Of a stretch of 64,000 nucleotides of DNA, positions 26,806-36,360 are shown in pieces; position 1 is the stretch's first letter, and every line of letters starts with the position of its first letter. Position numbers and translations under genes: made by a program. The notes under the pieces are model-generated. The model worked only from the letters and a program-made list of their open reading frames with translations, was not told the origin of the DNA and did no database searches. This DNA is from Roseburia_C amylophila (GTDB lineage Bacteria; Bacillota; Clostridia; Lachnospirales; Lachnospiraceae): the NCBI RefSeq assembly GCF_025567465.1, contig NZ_JAOQKI010000001.1, positions 186,001-250,000 on the forward strand, read 5' to 3'.

Positions 26806-27966
26806 ATGGCAGATACTGAGATTAATCTGGCACAATTAAAAGAATATAAGGCTGGGGAATACCAGTTAATCGATATCAGAAATGAGGATGCCTTCCGCTA
26901 TGGAAGTATCAAGGGAGCAGTCAATCTGCCGGAGCAGGAGATTTTTTTGAGAAAAGAGGAACTATCGGCGGCCAAGCGTCTGATACTATTTTGTGCCAAA
27001 GGAATCAACAGTATCGGAGTAGCGGAAAGACTAAGGGAAGAAGGTTTTGATGCAGTCAGCTTAGAGGGCGGTTATGGCGCATATCTGATGGATAGTTTCC
27101 AGAAGAAAACATCAGAGAAAGAGGAACGCTGTCAGGAAATCGAGAAGAGCATCCGCAAGAAATTTCATAAAGCAATCTTTAGTAAATTTGCGAAAGCAAT
27201 CAATGAATATGAGCTGTTGCAACCGGGAGACAAAGTGGCAGTATGTATTTCCGGTGGTAAGGACTCCATGCTGATGGCAAAACTCTTTCAGGAATTGCAG
27301 CGGCATAATAAATTCCAGTTTGAACTGGTATTCTTAGTGATGGATCCGGGATACAGTGAGATGAACCGTAAAGTGATTGAACGGAATGCAGAACTGATGC
27401 AGATTCCGATTACGGTATTTGAAACACAGATTTTTGATGCGGTATATGAGATTGAGAATTCTCCGTGCTATCTGTGTGCAAGAATGCGCCGTGGTTATTT
27501 ATATAGTAAGGCAAAGGAATTAGGCTGTAACAAGATTGCGCTGGGACATCATTATGATGATGTCATTGAGACTATTTTAATGGGAATGCTCTATGGTGCA
27601 CAGGTACAGACCATGATGCCGAAGCTTCACAGCACGAATTTTGAAGGAATGGAACTGATTCGGCCGATGTATTTAATCCGGGAGGATGATATCAAGCACT
27701 GGAGAGATTATAATGATTTACATTTTATCCAGTGTGCCTGCCATTTTACCGATACCTGTACCACCTGTGACCCGGATGGACGTACCGTGTCAAAGCGGAT
27801 GGAAATCAAACAGCTGATTGCCAGATTAAAGGAAGTAAATCCATATGTGGAAAATAATATCTTCCGTAGTGTGGAAAATGTAAATTTAAGTACCATTATT
27901 GCTTATAAGAAAGATGGGGTAAAACATTCTTTTTTAGAAACCTATGTGAATGGAACGGATGAGTAA
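26806..27966 (+). CDS. Rhodanese-TtcA-like fusion (tRNA thiolation-type ATPase)
   Basis: A 386-residue fusion. Residues 1-95 form a rhodanese domain with the persulfide Cys in LILFCAKGINSIG. Residues about 125-386 form a TtcA/TilS-type PP-loop ATPase, with CISGGKDSMLMAKL, the pair CYLCARMRRGYLY and later Cys in QCACHFTDTCTTCD. TtcA proteins thiolate C32 of tRNA using an Fe-S cluster. The fused rhodanese would supply persulfide sulfur in cis. The ATG at 26806 follows AAGGAG. The substrate tRNA is not proven from sequence. Confidence 0.88.
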   Translation: MADTEINLAQLKEYKAGEYQLIDIRNEDAFRYGSIKGAVNLPEQEIFLRKEELSAAKRLILFCAKGINSIGVAERLREEGFDAVSLEGGYGAYLMDSFQKKTSEKEERCQEIEKSIRKKFHKAIFSKFAKAINEYELLQPGDKVAVCISGGKDSMLMAKLFQELQRHNKFQFELVFLVMDPGYSEMNRKVIERNAELMQIPITVFETQIFDAVYEIENSPCYLCARMRRGYLYSKAKELGCNKIALGHHYDDVIETILMGMLYGAQVQTMMPKLHSTNFEGMELIRPMYLIREDDIKHWRDYNDLHFIQCACHFTDTCTTCDPDGRTVSKRMEIKQLIARLKEVNPYVENNIFRSVENVNLSTIIAYKKDGVKHSFLETYVNGTDE

Positions 27967-28036
27967 CATGCAAATCAGCTCAGGTTAAAACAGAGACTTT
28001 CAAAAAAAGTAAAGAACCCAAAAGGAGCATAAAACC

Positions 28037-28516
28037 ATGGGGAAAGAAGTAAAGACCAATGCCATGCGGATTTTAGACCGGCATAAAGTGGCATATGAAA
28101 TCTTAAATTACGAATGTGATGAATTTATTGACGGACTGCATACGGCAGAACTGACCGGAGCACCGGTGGAACAGACTTATAAGACACTGGTCATGCAGGG
28201 AAAAAGCAAGGCATATTATGTCTTTGTGGTACAGATTGCAGAAGAGGTGGATCTAAAGGCGGCAGCAAGGGCGGCCGGTGAGAAATCCGTAGAAATGATT
28301 CATGTAAAAGATATTACAAAGATTACCGGTTATGTAAGAGGTGGCTGCAGTCCCCTTGGAATGAAGAAACAGTTTCCGACCATTTTAGATAAAAGTATGG
28401 AACAGTTTGATAAAATCTATATCAGTGGCGGAAGAATCGGCACATCCATGGCGTTATCTCCGGCAGACTTAGCAGCAGTAACCGGAGCAGCCTATGCAGA
28501 TATTACTGCAAAATAA
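28037..28516 (+). CDS. ybaK: Cys-tRNA(Pro)/aminoacyl-tRNA deacylase, YbaK type
   Basis: A 159-residue protein of the YbaK/EbsC family, which hydrolyses Cys from mischarged tRNA-Pro. The N-terminal AMRILDRHKVAYEILNYE and the loop YVRGGCSPLGMKKQFPT near residue 100 are diagnostic. The catalytic Lys lies in QTYKTLVMQGKSK. AAAGGAG precedes the ATG. Confidence 0.92.
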   Translation: MGKEVKTNAMRILDRHKVAYEILNYECDEFIDGLHTAELTGAPVEQTYKTLVMQGKSKAYYVFVVQIAEEVDLKAAARAAGEKSVEMIHVKDITKITGYVRGGCSPLGMKKQFPTILDKSMEQFDKIYISGGRIGTSMALSPADLAAVTGAAYADITAK

Positions 28517-28562
28517 AGGAAAGAAATTAAATAAAAAAACAAGTGGAAGGAGCGTATTTATT

Positions 28563-29159
28563 ATGAAGGAAACATTAAAGAGAATCAAAGCAGATGTTAT
28601 ATTATCCGCTATTCTTTGTGTGGCACTGGGAGTTATTCTTATGATATGGCCTACGCAGGTAACAAAGGTACTCTGCTATATTTTGGCAGCTATTTTATGC
28701 GTGATGGGAATCGGACATATTATTTCTTATATGAGAAATAAACTGGAAAGCAGGCTGGGACTGGCAACCGGAATTGCACTGGTTATTTTGGGTGTATGGA
28801 TTCTGGTACAGCCATTGAACTTTGCAAAGATATTCCCGGTAGTAATCGGAGTTGTATTGCTGATGCATGGTCTGGAAGACTTACGGATGACCATCGAAGC
28901 AAAGCAGAATGGTGACACAGCATGGGGAATCCTGCTTTTGATTACAATTCTTAATTTTGCATTCGGAATATTATTAATCTGGAAAGCCATCGAGATGGTA
29001 CAGATTGCTATGGTAATCGTAGGAATTGCACTGATTTATGATGGACTGAGTGATTTGTTTGTAGTATATCGTGTGGCAGGTGCTGTCAAAGCGGCAAAAC
29101 AGGCGGCAGAAGCCATTGATGTAGAAGCAGTAGAAGAAGATTCAGAAGAAAATGAATAA
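28563..29159 (+). CDS. HdeD-like DUF308 membrane protein
   Basis: A 198-residue protein with six hydrophobic segments arranged as repeated pairs (GVILMIWP, LGVWILVQPL, FGILLIWKA). This is the DUF308/HdeD pattern. The C-terminal tail is acidic. AAGGAG precedes ATG 28563. Family members are linked to acid or envelope stress in other bacteria; the role here is unknown. Confidence 0.82.
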   Translation: MKETLKRIKADVILSAILCVALGVILMIWPTQVTKVLCYILAAILCVMGIGHIISYMRNKLESRLGLATGIALVILGVWILVQPLNFAKIFPVVIGVVLLMHGLEDLRMTIEAKQNGDTAWGILLLITILNFAFGILLIWKAIEMVQIAMVIVGIALIYDGLSDLFVVYRVAGAVKAAKQAAEAIDVEAVEEDSEENE

Positions 29160-29190
29160 TTTAGAAGCATAATCAGGAGGCGTATTATCA

Positions 29191-29421
29191 ATGCGGCAGA
29201 TGGAGTTTAAAATGGAGAGAACCGGGTTACTGGAAGTAGGAGATGTGTTACCGGTGACAGAGAGTAAGCTGCCGACTTCCTATTACTATACACTTGGAAA
29301 TGCATTTGCAATGTCAGCAAATTATACCTTCCGGGAACGCCTGAAGTCTACCGAAGGGACGGTAGTGGATGTAAAGGAAACACCGAAGGGCTTTTTTGTG
29401 ACGGTAGAATTTGATGAGTAA
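29191..29421 (+). CDS. Small conserved protein of unknown function
   Basis: A 76-residue protein beginning MRQMEFKMERTGLL, with a beta-rich look (TEGTVVDVKETPKGFFVTVEFDE at the C-terminus). AGGAGG precedes the ATG. It lies 31 bases after the DUF308 gene and 74 before the HD-GYP gene on the same strand. No family is recognised. Confidence 0.65.
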   Translation: MRQMEFKMERTGLLEVGDVLPVTESKLPTSYYYTLGNAFAMSANYTFRERLKSTEGTVVDVKETPKGFFVTVEFDE

Positions 29422-29495
29422 AAAAGTTGTAATCGCAGATAAAATGTTATAGAATAGGCGTGTGGGGTAACAAAAGACAAAGAGGAGCAATTTAG

Positions 29496-30548
29496 ATGCG
29501 TTATCTACCAATAAAAAAGGTGGAGGCCGGAATGGTACTGGCTCAGGACATATTAGACGGTCAGGGAGTCATGCTTTTAGGCAGACATCAGATTTTAAAT
29601 CAGGAGCAGATAGAGAATCTGGATAAGATGGGTTATCCGGGTCTTTATATTGATGATAAGTTTTCCGAAGAAATAGAGATTGCCGAAGTAATTAAGCCGT
29701 CTATTCACTCAAAGAGCCTGGAAATAGTACATCATCTGTTTATTGACCGTATGGAAGAGGAAGATGTCAGCGAACAGGAATGGCAGATTCGGGAAGCTGT
29801 CATGCAGGTGGTGGACAGTCTTCTGGAAAATGAAGAAGTAATGTATAACATGATGAGTCTTAAGAATTATGATGATTATACTTATTTTCATTCTGTAAAT
29901 GTGGGAATTTTATCTGCAGTAATCGGAGCACATTATGGAATGGATGAGTATGAGCTCCGCATTCTTACTACGGCTGCATTACTTCATGATATCGGAAAGA
30001 AATTCTTAGAGATAGATATATTAAATGCACGTCGTGCACTGACCGAGGAAGAAAGAAGAATCGTATTACAGCATCCGAAGTTAGGATATGAGTTCCTGAG
30101 GGATAATTTTGATTTCGCACCGGAAGTATATCTTGGTGTATTAGAACATCATGAATGCTATAATGGCGAAGGTTATCCGATGCGAAAATCTGGTGATGAA
30201 ATCAGTATTTATGGAAGAATTATCAAGCTGGCAGATGTGTATGATGCCATGATTTCAAAACGGCCATACCGTGATCCGATGCCGCCGGCAGATGTCATTG
30301 AATATATAATGGCAATGAACGGTTCGGAGTTTGATCCGAAGCTGGTGGAAGTATTTTTACGCTGGGTAGCTGTCTATCCGGCGGGCTGTGAAGTGGAACT
30401 TTCTGATGGCAGAATGGCAGTAGTAAAGCATAATTATCAGGGATTTGTGCTTCGCCCGATTGTAAAAGTCTGTGATACAGGAGAAATCATAGACCTTAAG
30501 AATAATAAGGAAGCAAGAAGTATCACCATAGTGCGACTGGTCGTTTAG
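29496..30548 (+). CDS. HD-GYP domain protein (probable c-di-GMP phosphodiesterase)
   Basis: A 350-residue protein. The N-terminal ~110 residues contain VEAGMVLAQDILDGQG, a DUF3391-like sensor segment. The HD-GYP domain spans about 120-310: FHSVNVGILS, ALLHDIGKKFLEID, VLEHHECYNGEGYP and LADVYDAMISKRPYR. The HD and GYP signatures are intact, so cyclic-di-nucleotide hydrolysis is expected. A short C-terminal domain follows. SD AGAGGAG. Confidence 0.9.
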   Translation: MRYLPIKKVEAGMVLAQDILDGQGVMLLGRHQILNQEQIENLDKMGYPGLYIDDKFSEEIEIAEVIKPSIHSKSLEIVHHLFIDRMEEEDVSEQEWQIREAVMQVVDSLLENEEVMYNMMSLKNYDDYTYFHSVNVGILSAVIGAHYGMDEYELRILTTAALLHDIGKKFLEIDILNARRALTEEERRIVLQHPKLGYEFLRDNFDFAPEVYLGVLEHHECYNGEGYPMRKSGDEISIYGRIIKLADVYDAMISKRPYRDPMPPADVIEYIMAMNGSEFDPKLVEVFLRWVAVYPAGCEVELSDGRMAVVKHNYQGFVLRPIVKVCDTGEIIDLKNNKEARSITIVRLVV

Positions 30549-30580
30549 ACGGCTGTTTGATAAGAAGATGAGAGGAAGTT

Positions 30581-31147
30581 ATGACAAATCAGGGAAGGAA
30601 CGCAATCGATACACTGCTTGCGGAGAGCCTAAAAGAGCTGACAATCAAGCAACCTATAGAAAAGATTACAATCAAAGAGATAACCGATAAAGCGGGAGTT
30701 ATCCGCCCGACCTTTTACAATCATTTTCAGGATAAGTATGAACTGTTAGAGTGGATTATCCGGACTGAATTATTAGAACCGGTAAAGCCGTTGATTCAGA
30801 ATGGAATGATTGATCAGGCGTTGATTATTATATTTGCGGGTATTGAAAAAGAAAAAGATTTCTATACCAAAGCAAGCCGCTTAGAGGGACAGAACTCTTT
30901 TGAAGATATTGTAAAGGAATGCATTACGGGAACACTGATAGAAGTATTGGAAGAGAAGAATCTGGATAAGAAGATTCCATCGCCATGGCTTACAAAAGAG
31001 CGGATTGCCCGGTATCATGCCCAGTCCTTATGTTTTCTGGTAATTACCTGGATAAAAAGTGGAATGTCTATGCCTGCAAAAGAGATGTCGGATATTTATA
31101 ATTATATGATTCGCAATTCTATCGCAGATATTATAGGCGATAATTAA
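30581..31147 (+). CDS. TetR-family regulator
   Basis: A 188-residue regulator. The N-terminal helix-turn-helix reads KITIKEITDKAGVIRPTFYNHFQDKYELLEWI (residues 25-56). The C-terminal domain is of the DhaS/TetR_C type (RYHAQSLCFLVITWIKSGM). It lies directly upstream of the MMPL exporter genes and probably controls them. SD GAGGAAG. Confidence 0.9.
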   Translation: MTNQGRNAIDTLLAESLKELTIKQPIEKITIKEITDKAGVIRPTFYNHFQDKYELLEWIIRTELLEPVKPLIQNGMIDQALIIIFAGIEKEKDFYTKASRLEGQNSFEDIVKECITGTLIEVLEEKNLDKKIPSPWLTKERIARYHAQSLCFLVITWIKSGMSMPAKEMSDIYNYMIRNSIADIIGDN

Positions 31148-31253
31148 TATACAAATTGGCAGATATGTATAGCAACTGTTACAGATTCTACAATTTGTAT
31201 ATTGGATTGATACAGCCAAAAAAGATTGCATATGTTCGAATGCAGTCTTTTTT
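31146..31253 (+). promoter_or_regulatory. Inverted repeat and terminator between tetR and the MMPL gene
   Basis: AATATACAAATT (31146-31157) and AATTTGTATATT (31192-31203) are perfect 12-base inverted repeats 34 bases apart, either paired regulator sites or a stem. A strong terminator follows: AAAAAAGATTGCAT / ATGCAGTCTTTTTT (31218-31231, 31240-31253). Only 50 bases remain before the MMPL start, and no separate promoter is evident there. Confidence 0.6.
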
Positions 31254-31302
31254 TTTATACTCTTACCTAGAAAAACATGAAAAAGAAAGAGATGGTAAAG
31301 AG

Positions 31303-33387
31303 ATGATTAAATTTGGAAAGGGCGTCGTAAAGCACAGAGTCCTGATACTCATTATCAGTTTTGCTTTACTGATTCCAGCAGCATTTGGTTACTTTAACAC
31401 AAGGGTTAACTATGATATCCTTTCCTATCTGCCAGGTGAATTAGAGTCCATGAAAGGACAGGATATTCTGGTAGATGAGTTCGGTACAGGAGCATTTTCC
31501 CTATGTGTCATTGAAGGTATGGAAGATAAAGATATCTCCACCCTTCGGGAACAGATTGCAGATGTAGACCATGTAAAATCTGTTATCTGGTATGATTCAC
31601 TGGCAGACTTATCCGTACCAATGGATGTTTTGCCGGATGAGATTTATGACATATTCAACAATGATGAATCGGACAGTACGCTGATGGCGATTTTGTTTGA
31701 TACTTCCATGTCAGCAGATGAGACAATGGATGCCATTGAAGAGATTCGAGGAATTACAACAAAACAGTGTTACTTAAGTGGTATGTCAGCAGTTGTAACA
31801 GACATTAAGGATCTGACCAACAAAGAGGTTCCGTTTTATGTATTGATTGCAGTACTGTTATCTGTTCTGGTACTTTCCCTGACCATGGATTCCGCAATTA
31901 TTCCACTGTTTTTCTTATTAAGTATCGGTATGGCAATTGTATATAATCTGGGAAGTAACGTAATAAAAGGGGAAATTTCCTATGTAACGCAGGCGTTGGC
32001 GGCAGTCTTACAGCTTGGTGTTACCATGGACTACTCCATTTTTCTGTGGCACAGTTATCAGGAGAATCAGGAACGGTTTCCGGGAGATAAGAATCGTGCC
32101 ATGGCACATGCAATTTCAAATACCATTACTTCTGTAGTCGGAAGTTCCATTACTACAGTAGCCGGATTTATTGCATTATGCTTCATGAGCTTTACCTTGG
32201 GACTTGACCTTGGTGTGGTAATGGCTAAGGGTGTTATCTTCGGTGTAATCGCCTGCGTAACCATCCTTCCATCCCTGATTCTGGTGTTTGACAAGGCAAT
32301 TGAGAAAACCAAACACCGTGTTATTCTGCCGGACCTTGGAAATATTGCAAACTGGATTACCAGCCATTATTACATATTCATTATTTTATTCCTGGTAATC
32401 TTAGGACCTGCAATCTGGGGTTATAACAATACGAACGTATATTATGATCTGGCCGGTACATTGCCGGATTCACTGGAAAGTATTGCAGCAAATAACAAGC
32501 TGGAAGAAAATTTTGATATGGGTGCTACCCACATTGTTTTAGTAGACAGCAGCTTAGAGCCAAAGACCATATCGAAGATGATTGATGAAATCGATGATGT
32601 GGATGGTGTAAAGGCAACACTTGGTCTGGATGCAATCGTCGGACCGGCAATTCCAAGAGATGTCATCCCGGATTCTATCCGTGGCGAGCTGGAAAATGAA
32701 AATTATGAACTGCTGCTGATTACTTCCGAGTATAAAGTAGCATCAGATGAAGTAAATGCACAGTGTGATGCCATCAGCGGCATTATTAAGAACTATGATG
32801 AAAATGGCATGTTAATTGGTGAAGCACCATGTACGCAGGATCTGATTACCACGACAGACCATGACTTCAAAGTCGTAAGTGCAGTATCTATCGGAGCAAT
32901 TTTCGTAATCATCGCAGTTGTATTTAAATCTATATCACTGCCGATTATCCTGGTAGCTGCAATTTACTTTGCAATCTTTATCAACATGGGTATTCCGGCA
33001 TACACCGGTACACAGCTTCCGTTTATCGCATCCATCGTAATCGGAACCATTCAGCTGGGTGCAACGGTTGACTATGCAATCCTGATGACCAATAAATATA
33101 AGAAAGCAAGATATAAGGGAGCCGAGAAGAAGGAAGCAATTACAAGTGCCCTGCAGAGCTCCATCCAGTCCATTATCGTATCCGCATTAAGTTTCTTCGC
33201 AGCAACCTTTGGTGTAGGACTTTATTCTGATATCGATATGATTAGTTCCTTATGTACATTGATGGCAAGAGGTGCACTGATTAGTATGTTGGTTGTAATC
33301 TTTGTACTACCTTCATTGTTTATGATATTTGATAAAGTAATCTGCGTAACCAGTGCTGGTTTCCGCAACAAGAACAAAACGGTATAG
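31303..33387 (+). CDS. MMPL/RND-family exporter
   Basis: A 694-residue membrane protein with two homologous halves. Each has one segment, an extracytoplasmic domain and five more segments. The first half has GVTMDYSIFLWHSYQE and the second has QLGATVDYAILMTNKYKKAR, the two Asp-Tyr motifs that carry protons in MMPL transporters. I take the start at ATG 31303, just before the first basic-hydrophobic segment. The next gene encodes its likely extracytoplasmic partner. Confidence 0.9.
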   Translation: MIKFGKGVVKHRVLILIISFALLIPAAFGYFNTRVNYDILSYLPGELESMKGQDILVDEFGTGAFSLCVIEGMEDKDISTLREQIADVDHVKSVIWYDSLADLSVPMDVLPDEIYDIFNNDESDSTLMAILFDTSMSADETMDAIEEIRGITTKQCYLSGMSAVVTDIKDLTNKEVPFYVLIAVLLSVLVLSLTMDSAIIPLFFLLSIGMAIVYNLGSNVIKGEISYVTQALAAVLQLGVTMDYSIFLWHSYQENQERFPGDKNRAMAHAISNTITSVVGSSITTVAGFIALCFMSFTLGLDLGVVMAKGVIFGVIACVTILPSLILVFDKAIEKTKHRVILPDLGNIANWITSHYYIFIILFLVILGPAIWGYNNTNVYYDLAGTLPDSLESIAANNKLEENFDMGATHIVLVDSSLEPKTISKMIDEIDDVDGVKATLGLDAIVGPAIPRDVIPDSIRGELENENYELLLITSEYKVASDEVNAQCDAISGIIKNYDENGMLIGEAPCTQDLITTTDHDFKVVSAVSIGAIFVIIAVVFKSISLPIILVAAIYFAIFINMGIPAYTGTQLPFIASIVIGTIQLGATVDYAILMTNKYKKARYKGAEKKEAITSALQSSIQSIIVSALSFFAATFGVGLYSDIDMISSLCTLMARGALISMLVVIFVLPSLFMIFDKVICVTSAGFRNKNKTV

Positions 33388-33408
33388 ATTAAGAAGGAGG
33401 ACATAACA

Positions 33409-35619
33409 ATGAAATTTTCAGAATTAAAGAATAAATTCAAAAATAAATATGCGATTCGTGTAATCGCAGGCGTGCTGATGGTGGCAATGCTTGGAACCAG
33501 TTATGGCGTATGGCAGGTAAATGCAGCAAAGCCATCTACCGAAAGTGTATCAGAAGAGGCTACGGAAAAAGAAACTTCTACAGAGGAAACAGACACAGAA
33601 GATGCAGACGCAGAAGAAACCAAGTCTGAATTAAAAGACCAGCTGGGAAATCTTCTGAATTCCGATAAGGAAACAGAAGAAACCGGAAAAGATGAAACAG
33701 TATATATGATTGCAGATGCAGACGGTACCGTAAATAAAACCATCGTAAGCGACTGGTTAAAGAATAAAGAAAATGCAGATACTTTGGAGGATGCATCTGA
33801 TTTAAAGGATATCAAGAATGTAAAAGGCGATGAGACCTTCAAACAGGATGGAGATAAAGTAACCTGGGATGCACAGGGAAATGATATCTTCTATCAGGGT
33901 ACTACGGATAAAGAAGCTCCGATTACCCAGAAAATTACTTACTATCTGGATGGAAAAGAAATTGCTCCAAAGGATTTAGCCGGAAAGAGCGGAAAAGTTA
34001 CCATGCGTTTTGAATTTACCAATAATGAGAAGACAACAAAGACTATCGATGGCAAATCCACAGATGTCTATGTTCCGTTCTCTGTTGTAACCGGAATGGT
34101 ATTAAATGATAACTTCACGAATGTAGAAGTTACCAATGGAAAAGTAATTTCTGATGGAAAAAACAATATTGTGGTAGGAATCACAATGCCAGGTTTAAAA
34201 GAAAGCCTTGGTATTGATGATGCTGACCTTGGTGATGATGTCCAGTTCCCGGATTATGTAGAAGTAACTGCAGATGTAGAAGATTTCTCGCTGGATATGA
34301 CAGTATCCATGGCATCCAGCAACCTTCTTTCTGAAATGAATGTAAATGGAGATATCGACTTATCTGTATTATCCGATACAATAGATGAGATGACTGATGC
34401 ATCTGACCAGTTGGTAGATGGCAGCAGCGAGTTATCCGATGGACTGAAAACATTACAGAGCAGTCTTGGAGAATTTAAAGCTGGTGTTGGAACAGCACAG
34501 TCTGGTGTGAAAGATTATACTTCTGGTGCATCTGCAGTAGCAGATGGTGCAAATACCTTAAACTCCGGCATTGCAAAGCTTGCAGAAAGTGCTCCGGCAC
34601 TGACAAGTGGTGTATCTGCATTAAAGACTGGTGTGCAGCAGGCAGGAGCCGGTGCAACACAGATTAATGGTGGAGTTGCCCAGCTGGTAGATGGAATCGG
34701 AACCTTGAAATCTACTGTAAATGGCAGTCTTGCAGGAATGGACGCTTATGCATCTTCAGCGGACGCACAGGCAGCATTTGCTTCCGCATTGACTGATTAT
34801 ACCAGTGCAGCAGTAAATTACCTTGCAGTATTACAGCAGTTACAGACCCCGGGAACTACATTAAACGGTGCCTATTCACAGGTAGTAGCAGCAACCGGTG
34901 GCGGATTACAGGCGGTTAATGCAGATGCTAATATTTATATGCTGGATGATACAACCAATGCAACGCTTTTAGCAGTAACTACCCAGGCAGGCAGTGCGGT
35001 TGATTTCAATAGCTTAAGCACAGCTTATGCAGCCCAGTTACAGAATATTTCAGCAGTTGCAACCAAGCTTGGAACTACAGGTGGTGCACAGGCACTGACT
35101 CAGGTACAGGCAGGACTTGCACAGTTTGATGATTCACAGCTTGCAACCTTAAAGGCTGGAGCAGCATCCTTAGATGCAGGCCTGAATGGTGACGATGGAA
35201 TTGTAGCAGGTGTTAATACATTAGACAGCTCTGTAAATGGCGCACTTTCACAGGGAATTACAGATTTGACCAATGGTGCAAAACAGCTGGCAGACGGAGC
35301 AAATACCTTAGTTGCAAATAATGACAAACTGAATGCAGGAATGACTTCTTTGAAGAGTGCAACAGACCTTCTGATAAATGGTGTAGACCAGTTAGAGGAT
35401 GGCTCTGAGACACTTGCTGATGGAATGGCACAGTTTGATGAGCAGGCAATTGAGAAACTTGCGGATGCTTACAACGGAGATTTGAAAGAACTCTTGGATA
35501 AAGTAGATGCAGTACTGGATGCCGGAAATGAATATAACACATTTACCAGAACAGCAGATGGTGTCAAAGGAAATGTAAAATTTATTTGGGAAACTGCTTC
35601 CATTAAGGCAGAGGATTAA
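33409..35619 (+). CDS. Secreted heptad-repeat protein, MMPL partner (YhgE-like)
   Basis: A 736-residue protein. An N-terminal signal/anchor (about residues 15-39) is followed by an acidic Glu/Thr linker, a beta-rich domain (about 100-290) and a long helical region with repeats such as GANTLNSGIAKL, GVSALKTGVQQ, GAKQLADGANTL and GVDQLEDGSETLADGM. This is the XXXLXXG heptad pattern seen in YhgE/Pip-type proteins. It starts 21 bases after the MMPL gene and probably forms a rod outside the membrane that works with that exporter. No C-terminal membrane segment is seen. Confidence 0.85.
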   Translation: MKFSELKNKFKNKYAIRVIAGVLMVAMLGTSYGVWQVNAAKPSTESVSEEATEKETSTEETDTEDADAEETKSELKDQLGNLLNSDKETEETGKDETVYMIADADGTVNKTIVSDWLKNKENADTLEDASDLKDIKNVKGDETFKQDGDKVTWDAQGNDIFYQGTTDKEAPITQKITYYLDGKEIAPKDLAGKSGKVTMRFEFTNNEKTTKTIDGKSTDVYVPFSVVTGMVLNDNFTNVEVTNGKVISDGKNNIVVGITMPGLKESLGIDDADLGDDVQFPDYVEVTADVEDFSLDMTVSMASSNLLSEMNVNGDIDLSVLSDTIDEMTDASDQLVDGSSELSDGLKTLQSSLGEFKAGVGTAQSGVKDYTSGASAVADGANTLNSGIAKLAESAPALTSGVSALKTGVQQAGAGATQINGGVAQLVDGIGTLKSTVNGSLAGMDAYASSADAQAAFASALTDYTSAAVNYLAVLQQLQTPGTTLNGAYSQVVAATGGGLQAVNADANIYMLDDTTNATLLAVTTQAGSAVDFNSLSTAYAAQLQNISAVATKLGTTGGAQALTQVQAGLAQFDDSQLATLKAGAASLDAGLNGDDGIVAGVNTLDSSVNGALSQGITDLTNGAKQLADGANTLVANNDKLNAGMTSLKSATDLLINGVDQLEDGSETLADGMAQFDEQAIEKLADAYNGDLKELLDKVDAVLDAGNEYNTFTRTADGVKGNVKFIWETASIKAED

Positions 35620-35652
35620 GTATAATAATTTTAAGAGAAAGGAGGACGGAAG

Positions 35653-36228
35653 ATGAACTGGATAGAAACATTAATAATTGTATGCGGACTTTCCATGGAT
35701 GTATTTGCTTCAGTAGAATGTCAGGGAGCAATGTTAGCTAAGATTCGTACCAAACAGCTTGTGCTGGTGACATTACTGGTATCCGTATGGCAGGTAATTG
35801 TTTTATATCTTGGAAATCTTGGAGCCGACCTCCTGTGTAAATATGATATTAAAGAATCACAGGTTATATTAGGTGAAGTGATTTCAGTGGCAGTATTCCT
35901 GTGTCTGGGAATCCGGCTTTTGATTAAAGCCTGGAAGAATGACCGGATTGATGAACGCCGGGAAGAGAACCTTGGCGTACATAAATTCGTACGGATTTGT
36001 GCTGTAACATCATTTTATACATTCCTGACCGGTGCGGCATTTGGCTTTCTGGGAACAAGCCTACTGTCATTAATACTGGTTGGAATCATACTTACTGTTG
36101 TCTGTGTAGTCGGTGGTGCTTATGTTGGATATCATTTCGGCTATGAACAGAAGACAAAGGTATATCTGATTGGAGGAATTCTTCTTCTGATTGGCGGAGT
36201 AGATGTAATAATAAGGTTTATATTATAA
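35653..36228 (+). CDS. MntP/YtaF-like membrane protein
   Basis: A 191-residue, six-segment membrane protein. The N-terminal CGLSMDVFASVECQGAM resembles the conserved Asp-containing first segment of MntP manganese exporters and YtaF sporulation proteins; a second copy of the pattern is less clear. It is 33 bases after the heptad-repeat gene, with AGGAGG. The metal specificity is unknown. Confidence 0.72.
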   Translation: MNWIETLIIVCGLSMDVFASVECQGAMLAKIRTKQLVLVTLLVSVWQVIVLYLGNLGADLLCKYDIKESQVILGEVISVAVFLCLGIRLLIKAWKNDRIDERREENLGVHKFVRICAVTSFYTFLTGAAFGFLGTSLLSLILVGIILTVVCVVGGAYVGYHFGYEQKTKVYLIGGILLLIGGVDVIIRFIL

Positions 36229-36242
36229 ATATAAGGGCGTGA

Positions 36243-36290
36243 AAATACCGCCGGCAGCTGCGTTTGGGAGCGCAGCTTCCGGCGGTATTT
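36243..36290 (+). terminator. Strong terminator after the MMPL operon
   Basis: AAATACCGCCGG-C-AGCTGCG pairs with CGCAGCT-T-CCGGCGGTATTT, a stem of about 19 bp, followed by GTATTTTCC. Confidence 0.85.
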
Positions 36291-36360
36291 GTATTTTCCC
36301 CTTGTTAAGTAGTAATGCCGGGGGGTATAATAGCCACAAAGAAAGGAGGCAGTGACCACA

